Assembly (NCBI GenBank): GCA_049968515.1
Contig: JBMFQR010000005.1
Span: 1 to 64,000 of the forward strand
Direction of reading: 5' to 3'
Length of the DNA: 64,000 nt
Source of the DNA: JAOACQ01 sp049968515
Lineage (GTDB): Bacteria > Spirochaetota > Brevinematia > Brevinematales > JAOACQ01
A program made the position numbers and the translations under genes. Below, in pieces: positions 15,898 to 23,717 of this stretch (the first letter of the stretch is position 1; the number at the start of each line of letters is the position of its first letter). The notes under the pieces are model-generated. The model had not been told where the DNA came from. It saw only the letters and a program-made list of their open reading frames with translations, and searched no databases.

Positions 15898-17674
15898 TGA
15901 GTATGTGGTAAAAAAGGCAAAGGAAAAAGGGCTCTTTCAGGAAAAGGTTTTTGATCCAAATGTATTAAAGCTTTCAGAAGAAGAAAAGGAAAAAATAAAA
16001 AGAGAGGCAATTAAAACTGTACAGGAGCTTGAACAAAAACCAGAAGAGATCCCTCAGCAAAGGATAACACCGCTTGAAGAAAGGCATATTGAGGTTAAGC
16101 TTGGTTTCATAGAGAAAATCTGGGTTTTTATCCTCTCATTCTTTGGTATAACATCTCTCGAAGAGTATAAGATAAGCAAATCAATTCACATTATAGAAAA
16201 GCAACTTGCAAAGATAAAACCATCAATATACAATAGAAACTCAAAAAAGCTAACATCATTTTTTGCATACAGAATTTACAATCTTTATACACAGCTTGGT
16301 CTGATCAGAAGGCTAATTGAAAACACATTTAATTCTCCAGAGTGGGCAAATCCCAATCAATTAAGAAAAACCGGTGTTGAATTATTCTTTGAAAAACTCT
16401 CTATGATAAATTCATCTGTCGTGGATGAAAAGTTCTCGGTTCAGAATATTCAAAGGGTTTTAAATGAGTTTGGGAGCTTAAAACTTGCATGGGAAGGAAT
16501 AGAAGAAGCAATAAAAAAACATTTTGAAACCTTTACTCCTGAAAATATTAAAATGGCAAACACCCTATATACAAATTTTATGTACATAAAGAGACTTGCA
16601 GAGTACGATTTTTCCCAGCTTTTAAAGAGATTTGACCCCGATTTTTCTTTAAAAACAACCCCAAATTTTGTTGATGTTACTGGTGAAGCACTTGTTTCAT
16701 ACTTAATGGAACTGGAAAGCATTTTCTTAGAGATTGATTTTTCATTAAACAATCTTGACTTAATAAAAAAGCTTGAAGATGTTGAAAAGTATCTTCTTAT
16801 GTCAACCACTGAGGCTGAAATTCCCGATGAGGAATTAACGGATGAAGAAGTAATTAACCTGTTAACAAACCTGAAAAATGTAGCATACGAAAATAGCCTC
16901 ACAAATCTTATAAGAGTATTAAAGAGAGAGCCAGCATATACTCCCGTTGTTCTTCACACCAACTTTGATTTATTCAAGGTATATTGTGATATCTTCTACA
17001 GGAGAATGAAATATATAACTGAAATGACATTCAAGGAGCGTAAACTGAAAGAAATTGAGGGCTATATAAACAAGGTTTTCAGTGTGATTGAATGGGTTGG
17101 TGTTTATAACCCTGAAGTTTCTGCAAATCTTGAAGAAAGAGGATTTGGAAGCTTTGATTATGTATATCATATTGGTACGATAAATACATTTTTGATTAAC
17201 CATTTCAGAACAAGCATAAAAAACTTTTTAAGTCTTGTTCTTTTAAGTGGCTTTTTCCTTGACAAATTTTTCCAAAAGACCTTATCAGAGCTTACCTATG
17301 ATCTTGAAAAGTTTGAAGAGAAGTTCAATGATTTTTATATGGATATGCAGAAAGATGGAAATTCAGCAAAGAAGGTAATGGGTTATCTCGAAAGGAGAGA
17401 CATTACCGTGGACATTAAAAAAACTATTGAAAGACTTATAACAAGCATTAATACAACCGCCAGAGAATTATTCAATGAATTTTATAATATTTTCATTGTT
17501 CTTGAGGATTGCATTGAAAAACTGAAGAAAGATATAGAACTACATCCCCCAAAATACCTGAGGAATATAAGATCAATTGGTGGTAGCAGAAATCCAAAAA
17601 TACTTTCGACACTCATATCGGATTATGAAAATTTGCATTCACTTAAAGAAGTCATTTCATTCCTAAAAGATTAA
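15887..17674 (+). CDS. Conserved helical protein of unknown function (DUF5312-like)
   Basis: A 595-residue, mostly alpha-helical and charged protein. I do not recognise an enzyme motif. Residues about 60-95 contain a hydrophobic stretch (LGFIEKIWVFILSFFGITSLEEY) that is too amphipathic for a sure membrane segment. The size and position between PSP1 and hflX resemble a spirochaete family of unknown function (DUF5312), but this is from memory. The ATG lies inside the PSP1 3' end, preceded by GGTGGAGAG, so translation is coupled. Only six bases separate it from hflX. Confidence 0.75.
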   Translation: MPYDEYVVKKAKEKGLFQEKVFDPNVLKLSEEEKEKIKREAIKTVQELEQKPEEIPQQRITPLEERHIEVKLGFIEKIWVFILSFFGITSLEEYKISKSIHIIEKQLAKIKPSIYNRNSKKLTSFFAYRIYNLYTQLGLIRRLIENTFNSPEWANPNQLRKTGVELFFEKLSMINSSVVDEKFSVQNIQRVLNEFGSLKLAWEGIEEAIKKHFETFTPENIKMANTLYTNFMYIKRLAEYDFSQLLKRFDPDFSLKTTPNFVDVTGEALVSYLMELESIFLEIDFSLNNLDLIKKLEDVEKYLLMSTTEAEIPDEELTDEEVINLLTNLKNVAYENSLTNLIRVLKREPAYTPVVLHTNFDLFKVYCDIFYRRMKYITEMTFKERKLKEIEGYINKVFSVIEWVGVYNPEVSANLEERGFGSFDYVYHIGTINTFLINHFRTSIKNFLSLVLLSGFFLDKFFQKTLSELTYDLEKFEEKFNDFYMDMQKDGNSAKKVMGYLERRDITVDIKKTIERLITSINTTARELFNEFYNIFIVLEDCIEKLKKDIELHPPKYLRNIRSIGGSRNPKILSTLISDYENLHSLKEVISFLKD

Positions 17675-17680
17675 AAGAAA

Positions 17681-18787
17681 ATGAGAGCAATTCTTATTGC
17701 ATTGAGAAATTTATATACTGACTTTTATGAAGTCAAAGACTCTCTTCTTGAGCTTGAAAAACTTGCCAAAACACTGGACATAGAGGTGGTGGAGAAGATA
17801 ATTCAGTCAAGAAAAGACCCTGACCCTAAATATTTTATAGGTGCTGGTAAGCTAAAAGAAATACAATCGAAATATAAAGAAATAGAAGAGCTTTATTTGA
17901 TATTCAACAATGAGATTTCACCTGTTCAGGCAAGAAATATAGAAAAGGAATCTGGCTTCAAGGTCAAAACAAGAACAGAGATAATTCTTGATATATTTTC
18001 ACAGCATGCAAGAAGTCCTTCTTCAAAAATTCAGGTTGAGCTTGCAAAACTTGAGTATCAACTGCCGAGGATTATAGGGAGAGGTACCGAGCTTTCAAGA
18101 CTCGGTGGAAGAATAGGAACAAGAGGCCCTGGAGAGCAAAAGCTTGAAATTGAAAGGAGATACATAAGAGACAGAATCCACTCACTGAAAGACAAACTTA
18201 AAGAGATTGAAAGAGAAAAAAACACTCAGAGAAAAAAAAGGCTAAAAAATAGCTTCAAGATTGCAATTGCTGGCTACACAAATTCAGGCAAATCTTCCCT
18301 GCTTAAACTGCTTACAAAGGCAAATGTACAAATAGAAGACAGACTTTTTTCCACACTTGACACAACGACAAAGAGATTATGGCTGGGTGATGGGATAAAT
18401 GTTGTTATTACCGACACTGTTGGTTTTATAAAGGATATACCTCACTATCTCATTGAAAGTTTTAAGTCCACACTCCTTGATACAGTAAATGCAGATCTAG
18501 TTATTCATCTTGTGGATGCTTCAGATAGCAATTTCCTTGAAAAAATAAAAGTTGTAGATAATACACTTGAGGAACTTGGTGTCTCAAACGAAAAAGTGTT
18601 AATGTGTTTCAACAAGATAGATATGTTAGATGATGGAAAAATAAATAAACTGAAGGAAACATTCAAAGAAAGCATTTTTATCTCTGCAAAAGAAAATACT
18701 GGCATTGAAAGTTTAAAGGAAAGGATAAAAAAGCATCTACTTTCTTCCAGAACCGGTACTTCCAAAGCCCCCACTTCCCCTTTCTGA
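17681..18787 (+). CDS. hflX: GTPase HflX
   Basis: HflX is a ribosome-associated GTPase that splits stalled 70S ribosomes in stress. The N-terminal domain has the glycine-rich DPDPKYFIGAGKLKEIQ and the RIGTRGPGEQKLE segment. The G domain follows with G1 GYTNSGKSS near 198, G3 DTVGFI and G4 NKID. Length is 368 residues. The last 17 codons overlap the convergent dut gene by 51 bases. The C-terminal tail after KKHLL (SSRTGTSKAPTSPF) looks like extra sequence forced by that overlap. Confidence 0.93.
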   Translation: MRAILIALRNLYTDFYEVKDSLLELEKLAKTLDIEVVEKIIQSRKDPDPKYFIGAGKLKEIQSKYKEIEELYLIFNNEISPVQARNIEKESGFKVKTRTEIILDIFSQHARSPSSKIQVELAKLEYQLPRIIGRGTELSRLGGRIGTRGPGEQKLEIERRYIRDRIHSLKDKLKEIEREKNTQRKKRLKNSFKIAIAGYTNSGKSSLLKLLTKANVQIEDRLFSTLDTTTKRLWLGDGINVVITDTVGFIKDIPHYLIESFKSTLLDTVNADLVIHLVDASDSNFLEKIKVVDNTLEELGVSNEKVLMCFNKIDMLDDGKINKLKETFKESIFISAKENTGIESLKERIKKHLLSSRTGTSKAPTSPF

Positions 18788-19180
18788 TGGGGTAAGTCCA
18801 TCCACTTCTAAGAATTCAATTCTCTCATACTTTGAAAGCACCATCTGTGCAATTCTATCATGATTTCTTACAACAAAGTGTTCTTTGCCGAGATTTGCAA
18901 GGATTACTTTTATTTCCCCTCTGTAGTCACTATCTATTGTTCCAGGAGCGTTCGTAAGAATTATTCCCTTTAAAGCCAACCCGCTTCTCGGTCTGATCTG
19001 AATTTCATAGCCTTCCGGTATCTCAACGGCTATACCGGTGGGAATAAGTGAAATCTGCATTGGCATAATCACAACATCATCATTCAGACAAGCATATATA
19101 TCAGCACCTGCTGCTCCAGAAGAATGATATTCTGGAATGATTGCATTCTGAGAAAGCCTTTTAATTTTTACCTTCATCAT
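18737..19180 (-). CDS. dut: dUTP diphosphatase
   Basis: Dut cleaves dUTP to dUMP, keeping uracil out of DNA and feeding dTMP synthesis. All five trimeric dUTPase motifs are present: GAAGADIYA, RPRSGLALKG, NAPGTIDSDYRGE with the catalytic Asp, RIAQMVLSKYE and the flexible tail RGSGGFGSTG. I start at ATG 19180 (MMKVKIKRL), which overlaps the thioredoxin gene end and sits behind GGAAAAAG; ATG 19177 is equally possible. The protein is about 147 residues. Its 3' end overlaps hflX on the other strand, and the conserved motif 5 lies in that shared DNA. Confidence 0.93.
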   Translation of the reverse strand: MMKVKIKRLSQNAIIPEYHSSGAAGADIYACLNDDVVIMPMQISLIPTGIAVEIPEGYEIQIRPRSGLALKGIILTNAPGTIDSDYRGEIKVILANLGKEHFVVRNHDRIAQMVLSKYERIEFLEVDGLTPSERGSGGFGSTGSGRK

Positions 19181-19691
19181 TTGCTTTTTCCATATATGGC
19201 AATAAAATTTCCTCATACTGCGAGAAATTCCTGTAACCAACTATCTTTCCTACCAGCTGTCCCTTATGATTTATAACAAATGAGGTTGGTATGGCTGAAA
19301 TACCACCATAACCTGCAATAATTTCCTCAGTTGCCATTACAACTGGATAGACAATCTGTAGCTTGTTATAAAAATCTTTCACAACATCAACTCCTTCTTG
19401 ATCCACAGAAACACCAATTATTACAAGTGAGTTTGAATATTTAGTCTGAAGTTTGTTTAAGTCTGGAATTTCAGCTTTGCAGGGTGGACACCACGTAGCC
19501 CAGAAATTCAGCAAAACAACCCTTCCCCTGAATGAACTTAATTCTATATTCTTACCTGATATATCAGTTGTAGAGAAATTATATGCCAGAACAGCATCCT
19601 TTTGTGACTTTTCAGAAGCCTGTCGGTCATTCTTTTTATTGCAGGAAAATATAAGCATGATCAGAAGAAGATTTGAAATTAAAATTCTCAT
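19161..19691 (-). CDS. TlpA/ResA-like thioredoxin lipoprotein
   Basis: A membrane-anchored thiol-disulfide exchange protein of the AhpC/TSA-TlpA group. The N-terminus is a lipoprotein signal with lipobox IFSC, lipidated Cys17. The thioredoxin site WATWCPPCK has its cysteines near 68 and 71, followed by a cis-Pro region (AIPTSFVINHKG). Such proteins reduce periplasmic cysteines, for example in cytochrome c assembly, but no cytochrome genes are nearby. Length is 176 residues. The ATG follows AGGAGGAAACAAT. Its last 20 bases contain the dut start. Confidence 0.9.
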   Translation of the reverse strand: MRILISNLLLIMLIFSCNKKNDRQASEKSQKDAVLAYNFSTTDISGKNIELSSFRGRVVLLNFWATWCPPCKAEIPDLNKLQTKYSNSLVIIGVSVDQEGVDVVKDFYNKLQIVYPVVMATEEIIAGYGGISAIPTSFVINHKGQLVGKIVGYRNFSQYEEILLPYMEKANDEGKN

Positions 19692-19715
19692 TATTGTTTC
19701 CTCCTGAAGGGAAAT

Positions 19716-19744
19716 ATTATAGACTAAAGATAATTATTTTGCAA
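19716..19744 (-). promoter_or_regulatory. Promoter of the thioredoxin-dut pair
   Basis: On the minus strand TTGCAA (19739-19744) and TATAAT (19716-19721) are 17 bases apart, about 25 bases before the start codon. It separates this pair from the lemA-PilZ operon upstream. Confidence 0.5.
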
Positions 19745-19807
19745 AAAATGTCATTCAGGTAAAATTATCGGAAGTAACCAGAAATTCAACCATTGTAATA
19801 CCTTCAA

Positions 19808-20836
19808 TTAAATTGAGCCTTTTTCTCTCTGGAGTTGAAGGGCAATTTCTTTAATCATCGAAGAAAGCTTAACCCTTGTCTGATTGTTAAGATATAAAAA
19901 AAACAAGCCATATTCCCTTCTACCTTTTGTGGTAACAAAGCTTTTTGAAATGGAACATTCAAGATTTGAAAAAGAAAAATCTCTATCTCCTATTTTATAG
20001 TCAAAGGAAAGAAGATATACCACATTTTTCTGAAGATTATGGTTCGTGCAAATTTTTGCACCCTCAAAGCTTATGTCGGCTATCTCTACATCATAAGGCT
20101 GGGAAATCTTTGGATTATAAAGGGTTCCAGTCGCATTCTGGAGATTCAATCTTGGATATCTCCTCTCATAGCTAAGGGTAAAATTCTGGGGTCTTTTTAA
20201 AACGAGAGAAACATCTTTTTTCACATTCACGATGGTAGAATACCCTCTCAAAAAATGCTTGCCGACATTGTAATTAATGTAGAGTGGCATTCCCTTGATG
20301 AGCTGAATATTTAAACCAGCTGGATATTCGACTTCAATATATCTATCATTTATAGCTATTACCTTTGTGGATATGAGATTATAAACCCCCTCTTTCTGCA
20401 AATCAATCTCAATATTGTATCCCTTGAGTAACGGAAAGTTTATTTTTACAAACTCTCTTGCTTCTCTATCACTGACTTTGAGCTTATTGACGTTATAGTA
20501 GAGATACTCTGCAAATTTCTCAAAGATTGAGTTTGGAACACCCTCAGCCACAAGTTCTCTTTTCTTAAAATCCGCTATCATATCGTTTAAGATTTTTCTC
20601 TGAAATGCATTAAGAGTTGAAGCTGACCTGATTATGTCTGGCACGACTGTGGCTATTCTTTTTGCAAGACCAATACTTTTTCCCTTGATGTTTTTCCTGT
20701 AATATTCATTGATAAGCCAGATTACTAAAACGACTGCCCCGACAACAAGCAGAAAAAGAAGGAAGTCAGCAGAGCTACCACCTCTTTTTCCTACTCCACT
20801 GGATATACCCCTGAAAAACTCTGATGTTCTATCCAT
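19808..20836 (-). CDS. Membrane-anchored PilZ domain protein
   Basis: A likely cyclic di-GMP receptor. One transmembrane helix lies near residues 25-43 (FLLFLLVVGAVVLVIWLI). A middle region from about 140 to 215 resembles the YcgR N-terminal domain. The PilZ domain follows, with the RRYPR arginine motif near 225 and DISFEGA (D-x-S-x-x-G) about 30 residues later, the two ligand-binding motifs. Both are intact. I start at ATG 20836 (MDRTSEFF) after AGGAGGTG. In spirochaetes such proteins often affect motility. It lies 55 bases behind the two TPM genes, so it is probably co-transcribed with them. Confidence 0.85.
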   Translation of the reverse strand: MDRTSEFFRGISSGVGKRGGSSADFLLFLLVVGAVVLVIWLINEYYRKNIKGKSIGLAKRIATVVPDIIRSASTLNAFQRKILNDMIADFKKRELVAEGVPNSIFEKFAEYLYYNVNKLKVSDREAREFVKINFPLLKGYNIEIDLQKEGVYNLISTKVIAINDRYIEVEYPAGLNIQLIKGMPLYINYNVGKHFLRGYSTIVNVKKDVSLVLKRPQNFTLSYERRYPRLNLQNATGTLYNPKISQPYDVEIADISFEGAKICTNHNLQKNVVYLLSFDYKIGDRDFSFSNLECSISKSFVTTKGRREYGLFFLYLNNQTRVKLSSMIKEIALQLQREKGSI

Positions 20837-20891
20837 AAGCACCTCCTTTTTTAAGGTAAGCCCCCTTCAAGGTGCGGATAAAAACACCCCC

Positions 20892-21347
20892 TCACTCAAA
20901 GGAAATTTCATCGGGTAATTCGTTAATGTCCCCCTCTTTATAGGGAAAATACTCTTTTAATATATTTCCAATTTCATAAATGCCAGATACAATTCCTTCT
21001 CCAAATAAATTCCTTTTGAAATAATCCTCCATCTTCTTTGCTGTTTCAAGCCAGAAATCACTTCCAGCCTTTTCGTAAATTCCCTTATCTCCAATAATTG
21101 CAAACTTTCTATCTTTTATGGAGAAAAAAAACAAAACACCTGTTCTTTCAGCTGTATTTTGCATGCCCAGTGAGTAAAAAACCTTTTCTGCTTCTTTTAT
21201 TATATCACCTTTTATTTTTTTTGCAATATGCAATCTTATTTCTGTTGTAGAAAAACTTTCCACATCTTTTATTGCCTTTACTATTGCCTCCTGTTCTTCT
21301 TTTGTGAGGAAGTATACAGGATTTTTTGACCTTTTACCAGCCTCCAC
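20892..21347 (-). CDS. TPM domain protein, cytoplasmic form
   Basis: A 151-residue protein with one TPM (TLP18.3/Psb32/MOLO-1) domain: FSTTEIRLHIAKK, then GVLFFFSIKDRKFAIIGDKGI. I chose the GTG at 21347 as start, because AGGAGGTG lies five bases before it; a longer frame upstream is only the other reading of the glycine-rich tail of the previous gene. The genes overlap by 14 bases. No signal peptide or membrane segment is visible. LemA-TPM-TPM triplets are common in bacteria, but their biochemical role is unclear. Confidence 0.8.
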   Translation of the reverse strand: MEAGKRSKNPVYFLTKEEQEAIVKAIKDVESFSTTEIRLHIAKKIKGDIIKEAEKVFYSLGMQNTAERTGVLFFFSIKDRKFAIIGDKGIYEKAGSDFWLETAKKMEDYFKRNLFGEGIVSGIYEIGNILKEYFPYKEGDINELPDEISFE

Positions 21348-22098
21348 TTGCACCTCCTCCGCCAAAACTACCGCCTCCGCCAGAAAAATCCCCTCCGGAA
21401 AAGCCGCCACCTCCTGAAAAACCACCCCACCAGAATGAACCCCTATGTCTTTTTCTTCCATCTAAGGTATAATTCATTCCAAAAATAGCAAGAATAATGC
21501 TTGTTATTGTATAGAAAAAGATTATTAAAAAAATCATAAAAATTAGCATTAGAAAAAACATTACAATTGGACTTGGTTTTTCCTCTTTTTCTTTCTCTTC
21601 AAGGTTTGAAAATTCCTGAGATGTGATTTTGATAATTTTTTCAACCCCCTCAGCTATCCCTTTTTCATAATTTCCACTTTTGAAATGTGGAGCAATATAG
21701 TTTCTGATAATAGAAGCTGCCAGCGCATCCGTTAATTTATCCTCAAGACCATATCCAACTTCTATTCTTATTTTTCTCTCTTTCATTGCAACGAGAAGAA
21801 TTATTCCATTATCTTTTCCTTTCTGTCCTATCTTCCATTTTTCTGCAAGCTCTATAGAAAAACTCTCAAGATCCTCTCCATCGAGCGATGGTATTGTGAC
21901 TATTACAAGCTGATTCTGGGTTTTCTTTTCATAATCCTCAAGTAAGTTTTCCATTTCAATTTTGAACTTATCCCCGAGGATACTGGCAAAGTCATTTACT
22001 CTGGCAACTGGTTTTTCTGGAATTTTGAAAGAAAATCCATAGGAAAAAAGCAAAAAAATTTGAAGGAATGAAATAAACAAAAAAATTCTCTTTCTCAA
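21334..22098 (-). CDS. TPM domain protein with signal peptide and glycine-rich tail (YgcG-like)
   Basis: The 254-residue protein starts with a signal peptide of about 23 residues. The TPM domain follows, with VNDFASIL, QLVIVTIPSLDG, GILLLVAMKERKIRIEVGYGLE and the C-terminal helix. One membrane helix lies near residues 180-212, then a Gly/Ser tail (SGGGGFSGGDFSGGGG). This layout equals the YgcG family. The tail codons GGA GGA GGT double as ribosome site for the next gene. A gap of about 45 bases separates it from lemA, pointing to a single operon. Confidence 0.88.
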   Translation of the reverse strand: MRKRIFLFISFLQIFLLFSYGFSFKIPEKPVARVNDFASILGDKFKIEMENLLEDYEKKTQNQLVIVTIPSLDGEDLESFSIELAEKWKIGQKGKDNGIILLVAMKERKIRIEVGYGLEDKLTDALAASIIRNYIAPHFKSGNYEKGIAEGVEKIIKITSQEFSNLEEKEKEEKPSPIVMFFLMLIFMIFLIIFFYTITSIILAIFGMNYTLDGRKRHRGSFWWGGFSGGGGFSGGDFSGGGGSFGGGGASGGW

Positions 22099-22142
22099 TT
22101 TTTTACTCCTTAATTTCTACCCACCTGCTGGTATCTAATCTT

Positions 22143-22751
22143 TCAGTCAAAGTTTACCTTTGGTGGTTTTTCTGCCCCTTCTTCTGCTTTAAAATAAGCC
22201 TTCTCTTTAAAACCAAACATATTTGCAATTATATTTGAAGGGAAGCGTCTTCTCAAAGCATTAAATTCCATCGCAACATCATTATACCTTTTTCTTTCCA
22301 CAGCAATTCTATTTTCCGTTCCCTCAAGCTGGGACTGTAGAGAAAGGAAATTTTCATTTGCCTTAAGCTGGGGATAATTTTCTACAATAGCTAAAAGTCT
22401 TGATAATGCTCCTGATAACTCTCCCTGCATTTTCTGAAACTCGGCCAATCGCCTTGAATCATTTACTATAGAAGAATCGACTTTTACAGATGTAGCTTTA
22501 CTTCTCGCTTCAACTATTGCCTCAAATGTCTGCCTTTCATGCTTTGCATAGCCTTTTACTGTCTCTACAAGATTAGGGATAAGGTCTGCCCTTCTCTGAT
22601 AGACATTTTCAACCTGCGACCACTGAGACTTTACTGCCTCCTCAAGAGATACAAGCCTGTTGTAATTTCCTACAAAAACACTACATCCCCCGATGATAAT
22701 TAGCAAAACTATACCCAGTATGATCAATAGATTCTTTGTTGAACCCTGCAT
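22143..22751 (-). CDS. lemA: LemA family protein
   Basis: LemA proteins have a short cytoplasmic end, one N-terminal membrane helix and a helical periplasmic domain; their function is unknown. Here the helix is LLIILGIVLLIIIGGCSVFVG, followed by the family motifs LVSLEEAVKSQWSQVENVYQRR, DLIPNLVETVKGYA and late YNDVAMEFNALRRRFP. The start is ATG 22751 (MQGSTKN) after GAAGGAG; an ATG six codons upstream lacks a ribosome site. It heads the operon lemA-TPM-TPM-PilZ. Confidence 0.92.
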   Translation of the reverse strand: MQGSTKNLLIILGIVLLIIIGGCSVFVGNYNRLVSLEEAVKSQWSQVENVYQRRADLIPNLVETVKGYAKHERQTFEAIVEARSKATSVKVDSSIVNDSRRLAEFQKMQGELSGALSRLLAIVENYPQLKANENFLSLQSQLEGTENRIAVERKRYNDVAMEFNALRRRFPSNIIANMFGFKEKAYFKAEEGAEKPPKVNFD

Positions 22752-22786
22752 ATACACTCCTTCATACAAGACAGTCTGTTTTTAAA

Positions 22787-22828
22787 AATAGACTAACATT
22801 TTCTTATGTTTATACATGTTAGACTATT
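22787..22828 (-). promoter_or_regulatory. Inverted repeat in the lemA leader
   Basis: AATAGACTAACAT (22787-22799) and ATGTTAGACTATT (22816-22828) form a 13-base inverted repeat with one mismatch and a 16-base loop. It begins right after the proposed -10 box of the lemA operon. It may be an operator or a leader hairpin. Confidence 0.45.
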
Positions 22829-22830
22829 AT

Positions 22831-22860
22831 AATATAAATCAATATGAGATGTATAGTCAA
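22831..22860 (-). promoter_or_regulatory. Possible promoter of the lemA operon
   Basis: On the minus strand TTGACT (22855-22860) and TATATT (22831-22836) are 18 bases apart, about 80 bases before the lemA start. The inverted repeat at 22787-22828 directly follows. Confidence 0.4.
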
Positions 22861-22992
22861 GAGAATTAAAAAATTAAATTATTCTTCCAAAAAACACTCG
22901 ATTTTTTATTTCCTTTCGATTTAATATAATAATTTACTTTAGTAAGTAAAATTTGAATGGAAACGAAAAAGTCTCCTTTATAAATAAAAGCT

Positions 22993-23703
22993 TTACTTTA
23001 ACTTTTCTTTCAGACCATTTAGTATCTTTATCTCTTTATTTTCAGAAAGTATATTATTTTCGTCAACTGGTATTGCAAGTCCCTTCTCAATGATCTCTTT
23101 GGCCTTTTCTTTCTGATTCTGCTCAATAAGCAATTCAGCATAAAATCTATATGCAGTTCTATTGTTTGGGTTTATTTTTAAGGCTTTTTCATAATCAGCT
23201 ATTGCCTTCTTTACGTCACCAACACTTATAACCGCTGGAGCTTCTTGATAAACCCTGCCTCTTACCATAAAAAAGCTTCCATTTTCAAAATCCGGTGCAA
23301 TCTTAATACCTTTGTTACAGGCATCCATAATTGGCTTGACTGCAAAAAGGCTTTGCATTATACCATTCGCCTCTCCCCAGGAGCCGAGACATACCGCAAG
23401 CCAGTACCATCCTTCAGGTCTATCTGGTTTTAGAGCAGTTGCTTTCTCTGCAGCTTTTTTTCCGGAATCCAGTATTGCCTTTTTTTCTTCATTACTTTTT
23501 ATAAAGTTATCCGCATAGAAGTGTGAGATTCTTGCAAGCTTCCAGGCAATCTCAAAATTGTCCTGATTTTTCTTAAATTCATCTTTCAAAGTCTGATAAG
23601 ACTTTTTTGCCCCTTCCAGACTATTCCTTTCATTCCAGTAATCCTCAAAAGAAAAAGATAGCCCTGAAATCAAAAGAAAAAACAAAAGAAACTTAATCCT
23701 CAT
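22993..23703 (-). CDS. Exported TPR protein
   Basis: A 236-residue protein with a signal peptide (RIKFLLFFLLISGLSFS) and three or more tetratricopeptide-like repeats. Clear ones are KAIADYEKALKINPNNRTAYRFYAEL and the preceding AAEKATALKPDRPEGWYWLA. It probably acts in the periplasm as a binding scaffold. I start at ATG 23703 (MRIKF) behind GGAGG, not at the ATG that overlaps the ribosome site. It lies 14 bases downstream of the next gene and forms a pair with it. No partner can be named. Confidence 0.8.
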   Translation of the reverse strand: MRIKFLLFFLLISGLSFSFEDYWNERNSLEGAKKSYQTLKDEFKKNQDNFEIAWKLARISHFYADNFIKSNEEKKAILDSGKKAAEKATALKPDRPEGWYWLAVCLGSWGEANGIMQSLFAVKPIMDACNKGIKIAPDFENGSFFMVRGRVYQEAPAVISVGDVKKAIADYEKALKINPNNRTAYRFYAELLIEQNQKEKAKEIIEKGLAIPVDENNILSENKEIKILNGLKEKLK

Positions 23704-23717
23704 AAAAACCTCCATTT

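Noticed and set aside
20892..21461. A 189-residue version of the second TPM protein starting at 21461
   Set aside because: Its first 38 residues are another reading of the glycine-rich tail of the preceding gene; a GTG with an AGGAGG site at 21347 explains the protein better.
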